Source of the DNA: JAHWKV01 sp040905365
Lineage (GTDB): Bacteria; Actinomycetota; CADDZG01; JAHWKV01
Direction of reading: 5' to 3'
Assembly: GCA_040905365.1 (NCBI GenBank)
Contig: JBBDRQ010000077.1
Span: forward strand, 11,575-75,574
Length of the DNA: 64,000 nucleotides
Part shown: positions 1-9,292 of the stretch, one piece after another
Layout of the letters: every line of letters begins with the position of its first letter
Position numbering within the stretch: position 1 is the first letter of the stretch
Program-made: the position numbers and the translations under genes
The notes under the pieces: model-generated
Databases searched by the model: none
Seen by the model: only the letters and a program-made list of their open reading frames with translations
What the model was told of the DNA's origin: nothing

Positions 1-237
1 GAGGAAACCGGGCTGGTCGTGGTACCCGGGGCGCTGGCCGGCGTAGCCGAGGTGATCGATCGGCAAGCCGAGTACCACTACGTGATAATCGTCTCCTTCG
101 CTTCGGTTACCGGCGGTGACCTGACCCCCGGCGACGATGCCGACGAGGTTGCCTGGTACTCTCGGTCCGACATACACGACCTCCCGCTGACCCCAAGGCT
201 GGAGCAATATCTGATCGAGTTTCAGGCCTTCGCTTAA
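1..237 (+). CDS. Nudix hydrolase, C-terminal part (5' end outside window)
   Basis: The reading frame is open from base 1 and starts with Glu-Glu-Thr-Gly-Leu, which matches the end of a Nudix box (REx2EExGu), so the N-terminal strand and most of the catalytic motif lie upstream of the window. About 78 residues remain, including a late acidic stretch (GDDADEVAWYS) typical of the strand and helix that follow the Nudix helix. Nudix enzymes hydrolyse nucleoside diphosphates linked to another group, but the substrate cannot be inferred from this fragment. The gene stops 35 bp before the D,D-carboxypeptidase gene on the same strand. Confidence 0.8.
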   Translation, partial: EETGLVVVPGALAGVAEVIDRQAEYHYVIIVSFASVTGGDLTPGDDADEVAWYSRSDIHDLPLTPRLEQYLIEFQAFA

Positions 238-272
238 GTCCTTGCTCACACCGACCCCCTTCACATAGCCTT

Positions 273-1322
273 GTGCCGCCGATGAGAAAGACACTCCGCC
301 TGGCCTTGCTAACGGCCCTGACCTTGCCCTGGCTGGCGTCCGCTACGGCCCTGGCCGGCACCCACTCCACCCCTGCCCCGCCGCGGACGGCGATGTCCGC
401 CGGGATCCTCGTCGACGTCTCCACCGGCAAGGTCCTGTGGTCCAAGAACTCTACGCAAGTAAGGTCTCCCGCCAGCCTCACCAAGGTTCTCACCGCCCTG
501 ACCGTGCTCGAATACTCGGCGCTGGACGGATACACGACCATCTCCAAAGCGGCGCGCGCCGTCGACGGAGGCCGGACCTACGCAGAGGAAGGCTGGAGAT
601 TCACGATGCGGGATCTGCTGTGGGGTCTGCTGCTGCAATCCGGCAACGATGCCGCAATCGCCCTAGCGGAAAATGCCAGCCCGGACGGCTCCGTAGAAGG
701 GTTCATGTCGATGGCCAACGCTCTGGCGGCGCGCTTGGGGGCCGGCGACTCCAACTTCGTCAACCCTCACGGGCTGGACGCACCCGGCCAGGTTTCCACC
801 GCCCGGGACTTGGCTATCATCACGACGGCGGCCCTGGAGGATCCTCGTTTTGTGGAGATGGTTTCATCCAAGACCCACATCGTCCCCTGGGGTGACCGCG
901 ACTCGCACATGTTTATCAACCACAACAAACTCCTTTGGCGGTACGAGGGCACGATCGGGGTCAAGACCGGGTTCACCAATCAGGCCGGACCATCGCTCAT
1001 CTCGGCCGTGCAGCGCGACGGATCCACCTTGATGGCCGTAGTGCTCGGCTCCGGCGACCACTACGGGGACTCCACCGCCCTCTACGACTGGGGGTTCGCC
1101 AACCTGCATGAGCTGAGAGCGGCTTCCCAGGACCGGATAAGCCCCAACCCCTCCGGTGACGACGTAGCCCTGCAGACCAGTTCCTCCTTGGATCAGGCCG
1201 GACTCTCAAACAGCCCGATCGATCAAAGGATTCCGGTCCCACTGTTGGCTGCAGTCATCAGCGCCGCTTTGGTAACCGCAGCGCTGCTTCGCCGGGTCGG
1301 CTATTACCAACGCAACCTGTAA
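273..1322 (+). CDS. D-alanyl-D-alanine carboxypeptidase (peptidase S11, PBP5/DacA type)
   Basis: This is a penicillin-binding serine D,D-carboxypeptidase that trims the terminal D-Ala of peptidoglycan stem peptides outside the membrane. All three active-site motifs are visible: SxxK as S68-L-T-K71, SxN as S123-G-N125, and a Lys-Thr-Gly box (KTGFT) near residue 230. An N-terminal signal peptide (residues 5-29) and a C-terminal hydrophobic segment followed by Arg-Arg fit a secreted, membrane-tethered enzyme. The GTG at 273 is the longest start; ATG 282 is equally plausible because no clear Shine-Dalgarno site decides it. The gene converges with the PASTA kinase gene, with only 24 bp between stops, and both act on the cell wall. 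Confidence 0.93.
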   Translation: MPPMRKTLRLALLTALTLPWLASATALAGTHSTPAPPRTAMSAGILVDVSTGKVLWSKNSTQVRSPASLTKVLTALTVLEYSALDGYTTISKAARAVDGGRTYAEEGWRFTMRDLLWGLLLQSGNDAAIALAENASPDGSVEGFMSMANALAARLGAGDSNFVNPHGLDAPGQVSTARDLAIITTAALEDPRFVEMVSSKTHIVPWGDRDSHMFINHNKLLWRYEGTIGVKTGFTNQAGPSLISAVQRDGSTLMAVVLGSGDHYGDSTALYDWGFANLHELRAASQDRISPNPSGDDVALQTSSSLDQAGLSNSPIDQRIPVPLLAAVISAALVTAALLRRVGYYQRNL

Positions 1323-1346
1323 ACGCCGACCGAAGCGGGCAAGTCC

Positions 1347-3137
1347 TCAACCTACGTAGAGAGTAGCCTCGTCCCCTGCGGTTCTGTGGCTCTCGGGCAG
1401 CGGGTCCTGCTCCAGTACCGGACCGCCCGCACAATCGGCCGCACCGCCGCCGGCCGATTGGACGTTCACCGTCATACCGAGCCCCTCGAGCTGGCCTTTG
1501 GCGTCGGAGCACGCCTTGCCCTTCACGTCGGGCACGGCAAACGGCTCCTGACCCTTGCTGACCTGAAGGATCACCTCGGTGCCCTGGGGCAGCTCCTCGG
1601 TGGGTACCGGATCCTGGCTTACAACTGTTCCAGGTGCCGCCGCGTGGAACACTTCCTGCTTGGAGACGACAAAACCCAGGTCGCCGAGCAGCTTCTGGGC
1701 CTCGGCCGCCGACCGGTTCACGACCTCTGGCACGGCCAGAATAGCCGGGCCGCTCGACACGATCATGCTCACCGGCTCGCCGCTGCGCCGCCGTCCAGGA
1801 CCCGGCTCTTGGCTGAGCACTTTGTCGACCGGCTCCAGGCTGTGTTCCCGGGCGATCTCCCCCAGGGTCAGATCCTGCTCCAGAATCATCTCCTCAGCCT
1901 GCTCCAGCTGCAATCCAACGACGCTGGGCACGTCGGTCTGCCTGGGCCCCCGGCTGACTTCGACGGCCACATCCTCCCCGCGCCGGGTCCAAGATCCCCC
2001 TGCGGGGTCGGTGGAGACCACGGTTCCTACCGCCTCGTCGGAGAACACCGGCTGCACCACCGGATCCAAGCCCAGGGCGCCGATGCGTTCCTCGGCGCCA
2101 GCTTGCTCCAGACCCGCAAGCTCGGGTACCCGGGTCGGGCCCGCCGCGTAGAGGCCGCCACCGACAATTGCCGTCGCCAGCAGGGCTAGCATCCAGGGTC
2201 GAAACCTTCTTTTGCGTTTAGGCTCCGGTCGGGGCACCAGAGTCTGCATCGCTTCCTCGGCCGCCTCCGATGTCGTCTCGCTCGTCAAGTCTGTAAGCGG
2301 TGGAGCGGCGGGCAGAGCTCCCATAACCCTAGCCAGCTCTTTGCGCATTGCACCAGCCGAGGGGTAGCGGCCGTCCGGCGCCGGCGCCGTCGCCCTGCTC
2401 ACAATGCGGTCCAAACCGGATCCGACCGCCGGAACCAACTTGGAAGGAGCGGGTACCCGGCCGTGCAGATGCTGGTGCAGCACCTTGGCAGCATCGCCCT
2501 CGAACGGCAGCGACCCGGTAAGCAACTCGTAGAGCATGCAGCCGGTGGAGTAGATGTCCGCTCGAGCATCGGTAGCTTCTCCACTGGCCTGCTCCGGTGC
2601 CACATAGGCAACCGTTCCCATAAGCCCGGACGTCACCGCCGAACGCTCCAGGGCGCGGGCAATTCCGAAGTCCATGACCTTGACCCGGCCGTCGGTGGCG
2701 ACCACCACATTCTCAGGCTTTACGTCCCGGTGGATGACGCCATTGTCATGAGCTGCGGCCAGCGCCCCCAAAACCTGCCCGGTTATTTGGGCGGCCTGCT
2801 TGGGATGCAGCAGCCCCACCGTCGATAAGACCTGGCGCAGGTTCTTGCCCCGGACGTACTCCATGACCATGTAGTACGTCTCGTCTTCCTGGCCCCAGTC
2901 GTGAACCTGGACGACGTTGGGGTGAGAGATCTTGGCGATGGCTTGGGCCTCCGCCCGAAAGCGGTCCACAAAGCCGGGTTGGACGGCAAGATCAAACGGC
3001 AGCATCTTAAGCGCGACTATTCGACCCAGCACCGAATCACGGGCCTTGAAAACATCGCCCATCCCGCCCGAGCCGATGCGGCCCGAAATTACGTAACGCC
3101 CGGCGACGTGCGTGGGTGCTTCGGTTCTGTTCATCAA
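1347..3137 (-). CDS. pknB: Ser/Thr protein kinase with four PASTA repeats (PknB/StkP type)
   Basis: This is a membrane receptor kinase that senses peptidoglycan fragments and phosphorylates cell-wall and division proteins. The N-terminal Hanks kinase domain (about residues 14-275) has the Gly-rich loop GSGGMG, Lys44, the HRDVKPEN catalytic loop, DFG (DFGIA) and APEQ. A Lys/Arg-rich juxtamembrane stretch and one transmembrane helix (near residues 315-333) follow, then four extracellular PASTA repeats to the C terminus, which ends with a strand (ATLYVG). Its start overlaps the stop of the upstream coiled-coil membrane gene by 4 bp, so the two are probably translated together. The exact PknA/B/L orthology is not settled. 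Confidence 0.93.
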   Translation of the reverse strand: MMNRTEAPTHVAGRYVISGRIGSGGMGDVFKARDSVLGRIVALKMLPFDLAVQPGFVDRFRAEAQAIAKISHPNVVQVHDWGQEDETYYMVMEYVRGKNLRQVLSTVGLLHPKQAAQITGQVLGALAAAHDNGVIHRDVKPENVVVATDGRVKVMDFGIARALERSAVTSGLMGTVAYVAPEQASGEATDARADIYSTGCMLYELLTGSLPFEGDAAKVLHQHLHGRVPAPSKLVPAVGSGLDRIVSRATAPAPDGRYPSAGAMRKELARVMGALPAAPPLTDLTSETTSEAAEEAMQTLVPRPEPKRKRRFRPWMLALLATAIVGGGLYAAGPTRVPELAGLEQAGAEERIGALGLDPVVQPVFSDEAVGTVVSTDPAGGSWTRRGEDVAVEVSRGPRQTDVPSVVGLQLEQAEEMILEQDLTLGEIAREHSLEPVDKVLSQEPGPGRRRSGEPVSMIVSSGPAILAVPEVVNRSAAEAQKLLGDLGFVVSKQEVFHAAAPGTVVSQDPVPTEELPQGTEVILQVSKGQEPFAVPDVKGKACSDAKGQLEGLGMTVNVQSAGGGAADCAGGPVLEQDPLPESHRTAGDEATLYVG

Positions 3138-3571
3138 CCGCCGTGGTACTTGCGCAGGTGGTCGTTGTACCGCGTCTCGAGCAGGGATATTTTCTGCTCG
3201 AGCCCGCTGAGCTTGCTCGACACCGAATCCACCTGTCCCGCCACGCCATCCAACTTCTCGCCGATCTCGGCGCTGGCGCCTGCCGACGCGCTTACCCGGC
3301 CCGACAAGTCCTCAAGACTAGACTGAATAGCGGCCACCGACTCGTTGATGCCGGCAAGCTGGGCATCGATCCCTTCGGTAGAGCCCTCCAGCGACTCCAC
3401 GCGGTCGGCGAGCGACGCGACATCCTCAATAGATGTCTCGATACTGGCTATGCGCCTGATGGTCCCGTCGTCGCTGGGCTGCGTTAGGTAGACGGCGACG
3501 ACCGCCAGCAACGCCGCAGGCAAGGCGAACGTCACCACGCGCTTAACAAACGACCTGCGAGCAAATCTCAT
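3134..3571 (-). CDS. Single-pass membrane protein with periplasmic-side coiled coil, unknown function
   Basis: This 145-residue protein has an Arg-rich N terminus, one hydrophobic helix (about residues 12-29), then a long heptad-like region (about 40-135) rich in Leu, Val, Ser, Asp and Glu that predicts an extended coiled coil, and a His/Tyr tail. I do not recognise a family. It is the first gene of a two-gene unit: its stop overlaps the start of the PASTA kinase gene by 4 bp. This suggests, without proving, that it is a scaffold, partner or substrate of that kinase at the membrane. The palindromic repeat at 3682-3832 lies just upstream. Confidence 0.7.
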   Translation of the reverse strand: MRFARRSFVKRVVTFALPAALLAVVAVYLTQPSDDGTIRRIASIETSIEDVASLADRVESLEGSTEGIDAQLAGINESVAAIQSSLEDLSGRVSASAGASAEIGEKLDGVAGQVDSVSSKLSGLEQKISLLETRYNDHLRKYHGG

Positions 3572-3681
3572 ATGAAAACGTTAACCCCGGCTACGCGAAA
3601 AACGGCGGCAATCCGCCTCGCTGAATTTGGCACAGCTGCGTCCGGGGGGTGGCAGCGTCACCCCAAGGGACCCGTAGCGGT

Positions 3682-3832
3682 GCCCGGGGGTGGCAGCGTC
3701 GCATCCAGGGCGCTCCTGGTGTTTGAGCGCAAGGCGCGAGGAGGGCGCATAGCCGGAGGCTATGTGTCCGAGCGAGCAACGCAGTCGATCGGACACCAGG
3801 TGTGTCCTGGGGCAACGCCGTCACCCCCGGGC
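3682..3832 (+). repeat. Long palindromic repeat, copy 1 (MITE- or REP-like hairpin element)
   Basis: The terminal arms GCCCGGGGGTG (3682-3692) and CACCCCCGGGC (3822-3832) are perfect inverted repeats. Inside them CCTGGTGT (3715-3722) pairs with ACACCAGG (3793-3800), and the tip is a 12-bp stem, 3743-3754 with 3758-3769, around a GGA loop. Two tip pairs are G-U in the plus-strand RNA. The arm sequence GGGGGTGGCAGCGTC also occurs directly repeated at 3645-3659. No convincing ORF fills the element. Internal blocks GGTGTTT, GCAAGGC, AACGCAG and GGACA recur at the same spacing in the element at 30593-30762. It lies between sepF and the coiled-coil gene, both on the minus strand. Confidence 0.8.
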
Positions 3833-3840
3833 ACCGCTCA

Positions 3841-4299
3841 CTAAAAGCCCAGGCCTCCGTCGTCGACCAGACGGCGGTGGTCCTCGGAGGAGACCTCCAT
3901 CGCGCCGGGGGTAATCAAATAGATACGGCGGGACAGCTTCTGCAGGTTGCCGTCCAGACCGTACACAAGACCGGAGGCGAAGGCGATGATCCGTTTGGCC
4001 AGATCGTTCTCGGCCTCCTCCAGGTTTACGATCACCGGAAGGCCGTTGCGCATGCGGTCGCCGATCTGCTGCGCGTCGCCGTAGGACTCGGGGCGAACGA
4101 TGTGTACGCTGCCTACGGGACCGGGACTGGCGGCGGGGTTCTGATGGAGCTGGCGAACCGGGGCCAGCTGTTGAACCCGCCTGGGTTCGGGTTCCTGGTA
4201 GGCAGCCATCCGCTGGGTGGGAACTTGCCGGCCCGACTGGTGGTCATAGGCGGCCATGTCGTCGGTCAAGTCGTCCTCGACGAACCCCAGGTAGACCAT
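3841..4299 (-). CDS. sepF: Cell division protein SepF
   Basis: SepF binds FtsZ and anchors and bundles the Z ring at the membrane; it is essential in actinobacteria, which lack FtsA. The protein has the family layout: a short N-terminal membrane-binding segment (VYLGFVEDD), a Pro/Gln-rich linker (about residues 30-65), and the C-terminal core with IVRPESYGDAQQIGDRM, VNLEEAEN and RIIAFASGLVYGLDG. I chose ATG 4299 (AAGGA five bases upstream) over the TTG at 4320. No division genes (ftsZ, ylmD/E) adjoin it here, which is unusual because sepF commonly lies beside ftsZ in the dcw region. Confidence 0.92.
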   Translation of the reverse strand: MVYLGFVEDDLTDDMAAYDHQSGRQVPTQRMAAYQEPEPRRVQQLAPVRQLHQNPAASPGPVGSVHIVRPESYGDAQQIGDRMRNGLPVIVNLEEAENDLAKRIIAFASGLVYGLDGNLQKLSRRIYLITPGAMEVSSEDHRRLVDDGGLGF

Positions 4300-4385
4300 T
4301 GCGTTCCTTACGACACCCAAATTAACCTCGCCTCTAATAGCCTTAACAGTTAGTCACTATAACCCCAGAGTGGGAAAAATAGCCT

Positions 4386-5231
4386 TCACTGGGGACCGAA
4401 AATTTCAGCTAGCCCCTCTTTGATAACAGCCGAACCGCGCGAATTGACGGTTTCAAAGCCAAAAAGTTTCGATCCCTTGCCCGCCTCTGCCACGGACCAC
4501 GCCCGGGTCGTGATCGTCTGCCCTGGAAATACCGGCCGGGAAAACTGGACGCTCAAACGGCGCAGCCGGCCGGGGTCGCCTCCTGCCAGGTTGTCCAGCA
4601 GCACCTTGGACGCGAACGCCATGGTGCACATGCCGTGAACAATGACTCCGGGAAAACCGGACTGCCGAGCCGCCTGCCGGTCCAGGTGGATAGGATTGTC
4701 GTCGCCGGAAGCCTCGGCGTACCGCTGTGTCTGGTCCTCGTCCACCTGCTGAGCTACCTCGACTAGGTACTCCGGCGCCTCGCCCGACTCCTGCTTGGGC
4801 GCCTTTGCACCGGTTCCGGTCTTGCGTATAAACATCTTGCTGCGTGCCTCGGCCGCCAACCGGCCGTCCTGGTTGGCGAGAGAGGCCGCGACCGTGAAGG
4901 TGTGCCCGGTCGGCGCCAAGTCCACTTCCTCCAGTTTGGTTTCCACCCGCAGCCGGTCCCCAGCCCGGATCGGCAGGAAGTAGCGATGGTCCTGCTCGGC
5001 GTGAACCAGCATGGCCATGTCGGCCCCCAAGTCGGGGTCGAGCATCACATCCCTCAGGCCGGGGGTGGCAACGACAAAGGCAAACGCGGGCGGAGCAACC
5101 GGCCGTTCGGAGTTGAAAGCGGGGTTGTCTTCGTTGGTCGCCTCGGCGTAACGGCGAATGCCGTCCGCGGTAACCTCGAACCCCCGAGATTCATAAGTCT
5201 TGCCAGCCAGTTCGGCGTTGAGCCCTGCCAC
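4386..5231 (-). CDS. MaoC-like dehydratase with two hotdog domains
   Basis: This 281-residue protein carries two hotdog folds: an N-terminal FAS1-dehydratase-like half (about residues 8-140, with AEATNEDNPAF) and a C-terminal MaoC half (about 160-281) with the hydratase-2 signature EASGDDNPIH and a downstream VIVHGM. Such proteins hydrate or dehydrate (R)-3-hydroxyacyl thioesters; in mycobacteria the separate HadA and HadB subunits form the FAS-II dehydratase, and this gene looks like a fused equivalent. No other lipid genes adjoin it, so the substrate (ACP or CoA linked) is open. The 270 bp upstream to sodA hold no other gene that I can see. Confidence 0.87.
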   Translation of the reverse strand: MAGLNAELAGKTYESRGFEVTADGIRRYAEATNEDNPAFNSERPVAPPAFAFVVATPGLRDVMLDPDLGADMAMLVHAEQDHRYFLPIRAGDRLRVETKLEEVDLAPTGHTFTVAASLANQDGRLAAEARSKMFIRKTGTGAKAPKQESGEAPEYLVEVAQQVDEDQTQRYAEASGDDNPIHLDRQAARQSGFPGVIVHGMCTMAFASKVLLDNLAGGDPGRLRRLSVQFSRPVFPGQTITTRAWSVAEAGKGSKLFGFETVNSRGSAVIKEGLAEIFGPQ

Positions 5232-5501
5232 GCTTTACCTCCCTCGTCGCTACGATTCCCAGTCGCCGCCCTGCCGGACTGAATCGGCGCCCGCGTTGCA
5301 GTCCACGGCAGCCGCTTTGCGCCCGCAGCACGTGCAAGCGTGATTTCCCCCAATTTTGCACTTGGGGTAGATTATTTGCAGGTTCGCTTTGACGCGCACA
5401 AGCGGGGGTTGCGGTCATATCGCGGCAGCGGACCGGAGGTTTCTTATGTCTCAAGGGGCATGTAAGGAAGCAGCCCGCCAACAGTAAGGGAGCCACTGAG
5501 A

Positions 5502-6185
<684 letters not shown>

Positions 6186-6201
6186 CGCACCGCACCCGCG
6201 A

Positions 6202-8215
6202 CTACGGCGCCGTTTCCAACAGGTCGGCCAGTCCCTGCTCATCCAGCAGAGGTGCACCCAGCGTCTCGGCACGGGCCAGCTTAGAGCCCGGGTTCTCCCC
6301 GACCACTACGTAGCTGGTCTTGCGGGACACGTTGGACACGACTTTGCCGCCGGCCGCCTCNNNNNNNNNNTTGGCGGGGCCCGGCTTCGTCCCGGCTCCA
6401 GCGCCCAAGCCCTCCGGTCAGTACGAAGCTCATGCCGGTAAGCGGCCCGCCGGCGGTCTCGGAGTGCTCCTGCTTCATTACCACACCCGCCTCCCGCATC
6501 TTGTCGATGATCGTCTTGGCAGCCCTGGAGGCAAAAAACTGACGAATCCGCTCGGCTACAACCGGACCGACACCCTCCACGGCGGTCAACTCCTCCTGCG
6601 ACGCCGCCACGATCCGGTCCATTGACCCGAACTCCTCGGCCAGCAGCCGGGCGGTGGGCGGTCCCACATCACGGATGCCCAGGGCCACCAGAACCCGCGC
6701 CAGACCCGCCTGCTTGGAGCGTTCGATTGAATCCAATAGCTGGCCGGCCTTCTTCTCGCCGAACAGGGGCAGTTGCAACAACTGGTCCTTGGTCAGCGAG
6801 TAGAGATCTCCCGGGTCGCTGACGAAGCCCATCTCGCGCAGCCAGATGGCAGCTTTGTAGCCTAAGCCCTCTATATCCATGGCGGAGCGGCTGCCGAAGT
6901 GGAACAATTGCTCGACTCCCCGAGAGGGGCACTGCTCGTTGGGGCACCGCCACACCGCCTCACCCTCTGCGCGCTGCAGCTTGCTGGCGCACACCGGACA
7001 ATCGGAGGGCATCTCAAACTTACGCTCGGCGCCGGTACGCTTGGAGAGGATGGGCGCGATCACCTGCGGGATGACCTCGCCGGCTCTGCGCACCAGGACG
7101 GTATCGCCTATGCGAACGTCCTTGCGCTCCACCTCGTCGGCGTTGTGCAGCGTGGCCTGGGACACCATCGCGCCGGACAGCCGCACCGGCTCAAGCAAAG
7201 CGAAGGGCGTAACGGCGCCGGTACGGCCCACGTTGACGACGATGTCCTTGAGAAGGGTGGTCTTCTCCTCGGGCGGGAACTTGTAGGCGATGGCCCAGCG
7301 GGGACTCTTAGACGTGTACCCAAGCTCTTCCCGTGCGTCGAGGTCGTTGACCTTCACCACAACACCGTCGACCTCGAAGCTCAGATCGTGCCGGTGCGCC
7401 TCCCAGTACTTGCAGAACTCGTAAGCCGCCTGGAGGGTCTCAAAGGCGCGGTTTTGATCCATAACCGCAAACCCCAGCTCGCTCAGATAGCCCAGAGCCT
7501 GGGAGTGTCTGCGAAATCGCCTACCTTCGACCAGCCCGGTGCTGTGACAGAAGATCTCCAGATGGCGGCGGGCGGTAACCTTCGGATCCTTCTGCCGCAA
7601 AGAACCCGCCGCGGAGTTGCGCGCGTTGGCAAACGGACGCAACCCCTCGTCCACCAACGCACGGTTGAGTGCCTCGAACGCCTTGGTGGGCATAAAGATC
7701 TCCCCTCGAACCTCCATGTGCTTGGGCGCACCAGCGGGCAGCTCGGTCGGGATCGAGCCGATGGTACGTACGTTGGGGGTAATGTCCTCGCCGACGCGCC
7801 CGTCGCCCCGGGTGGCGGCGCTCGCCAGCTCGCCCTGCTCGTAAACGAGGTTGACCGCCAGCCCGTCGACCTTGAGCTCGCAGTAGAAATCCGCCGCTGA
7901 GCCCAGGATTCGGTTGACCCGCTTGCCCCATGCCAGCAGTTCCTCGAGACTGAACGCGTTGTCCAGCGACCACATCGGGGTGGGGTGCTCGGCCGCCGCA
8001 AACAGCTCCGACGGCGGGCTGCCCACCTTCCGGGTGGGCGATTCATCTGAAGCCAGCTCCGGGTGGGCTTCTTCCAGCTCCGCCAGCTCCCGTACCATCG
8101 CGTCGTACTCGACGTCGGCGATCTCGGGGTCGTCCAGGACGTGGTAGCGGTGCGAGTGGTACTCGATTTTGCGGCGAAGCTGCTCGGCCTGCTTGAGAAC
8201 TTCCGAGGACGTCAC
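6202..8215 (-). CDS. ligA: NAD-dependent DNA ligase LigA (interrupted by assembly gap)
   Basis: LigA seals nicks during replication and repair using NAD+. From GTG 8215 the protein shows the Ia domain, the adenylation domain with the nucleotidyl Lys115 in KVDG, an OB domain, a four-Cys zinc finger (CPVC...CPNEQCPSR), helix-hairpin-helix repeats, and a C-terminal BRCT domain. Ten N bases at 6361-6370 fall inside the BRCT domain. Upstream the frame reads FVLTGGLGRWSRDEA and downstream, one frame over, EAAGGKVVSNVSRKTSYVVVG to the stop at 6202. The two halves match one continuous BRCT domain, so I read the frame shift as an assembly artefact. The gene follows mnmA by 12 bp. Confidence 0.93.
6361..6370. 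other. Assembly gap (10 N)
   Basis: Ten undetermined bases interrupt the BRCT-coding part of ligA. The length is probably a placeholder: the coding frame changes by one across it, and a few bases of the left flank (the codons after RDEA) also fail to match the expected BRCT sequence. Confidence 0.98.
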
Positions 8216-8227
8216 GCGGGATCCCCG

Positions 8228-9292
8228 CTATTCGGCGGGGCGGATGGTACCGCCGCCCAAGACCTCGTCCCCGTCGTAAAAGACCGCGGCTTGGCCGGGT
8301 GCCGGACGCGGCTGCGGTTCGTCGAAGTCGACCCGCGCGCTCCCTCCGTCCGCCCTAACCGTGGCCGGCACCTCAGCCCCTCGGTAGCGGGTCATGACCG
8401 AGGCTCGGAATTCGCCGGGAGCGCCGGCCACAAAGCTGACCTGGTCGAGATCCATGCCGTCGACTCTCAGATGCTCCGCGTCGGCCACCACGACGGTGTT
8501 GTCGCCGGCACGTATCTCCTTGACATAAAGGGGCAAACCGGCGGAGACACCCAGGCCCTTGCGCTGGCCGATCGTGTAGTGCGCGAAACCCTTGTGGGTC
8601 CCCAGCCGCCTGCCGTCGGCAGTGACGATCGGACCCGACACCGAACCCTGGGGCACGTTTTGGGAGACGAAGGCGTGGGAGTCGCCTCCCGGGACGAAGC
8701 ACAGGTCCTGCGATTCAGGCTTGTTGGCGGTGCGCAGATCCAGCGACTCCGCGATCTGCCTTATCTCCTCCTTGGGATAACTCCCAACGGGAAAACGCGC
8801 CATCTGCAGCTGCTGCTGGCCGAGCATGTACAGAACGTAGCTCTGGTCCTTGCCGGCTTGCACCGCACGCTGCAGCCGGTACCTGCCGTCACGCAGGAGG
8901 GTGCGGGCATAGTGCCCGGTCGCCAGCACGTGGGCGCCGTATGCATGGGCACGTTCCAGTAGAGCCTCAAACTTGATGCTGCGGTTGCACACCACGCAGG
9001 GGTTAGGAGTCATACCCCGACCGTACTGCTGCTTGAAGTCCTCGATGACGGTGCGCGAGAACTGGTCGGCAAAGTTCAGCACGTAGAAGGGGATGTCCAG
9101 CACCTGGGCCACCCTCCGTGCGTCCTCCGCCGCGTCCACCGAGCAGCAACCGCTGTCGTTGTTAGCCGCAGCTCCCTTCCACAGCTTCAACATGATCCCG
9201 GTTACGTCGTAGCCGTCCTCCTTCATCAGCGCCGCAGCCACCGAGGAGTCGACGCCGCCCGACATCGCCACGACGGCCTTGGGCTTGCTCAT
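8228..9292 (-). CDS. mnmA: tRNA-specific 2-thiouridylase MnmA
   Basis: MnmA adenylates and thiolates uridine 34 of Lys, Glu and Gln tRNAs, taking sulphur relayed from a cysteine desulfurase. The PP-loop SGGVDSSVAA lies at the N terminus, followed by CCSVDAAEDARRVA, the catalytic cysteine context NPCVVCNR, TGHYAR, and ESQDLCFVPGG with the second catalytic Cys. The open frame extends 91 codons further upstream, but that part is antisense-like composition inside iscS. ATG 9292 is the start because it forms a 4-bp ATGA overlap with the iscS stop. The iscS-mnmA-ligA order is a compact operon and explains the sulphur supply. Confidence 0.95.
   Translation of the reverse strand: MSKPKAVVAMSGGVDSSVAAALMKEDGYDVTGIMLKLWKGAAANNDSGCCSVDAAEDARRVAQVLDIPFYVLNFADQFSRTVIEDFKQQYGRGMTPNPCVVCNRSIKFEALLERAHAYGAHVLATGHYARTLLRDGRYRLQRAVQAGKDQSYVLYMLGQQQLQMARFPVGSYPKEEIRQIAESLDLRTANKPESQDLCFVPGGDSHAFVSQNVPQGSVSGPIVTADGRRLGTHKGFAHYTIGQRKGLGVSAGLPLYVKEIRAGDNTVVVADAEHLRVDGMDLDQVSFVAGAPGEFRASVMTRYRGAEVPATVRADGGSARVDFDEPQPRPAPGQAAVFYDGDEVLGGGTIRPAE

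Noticed and set aside
6202..8215. ligA as a frameshifted pseudogene
   Set aside because: The only disruption coincides with the run of N bases; both sides encode intact, well-conserved ligase sequence.
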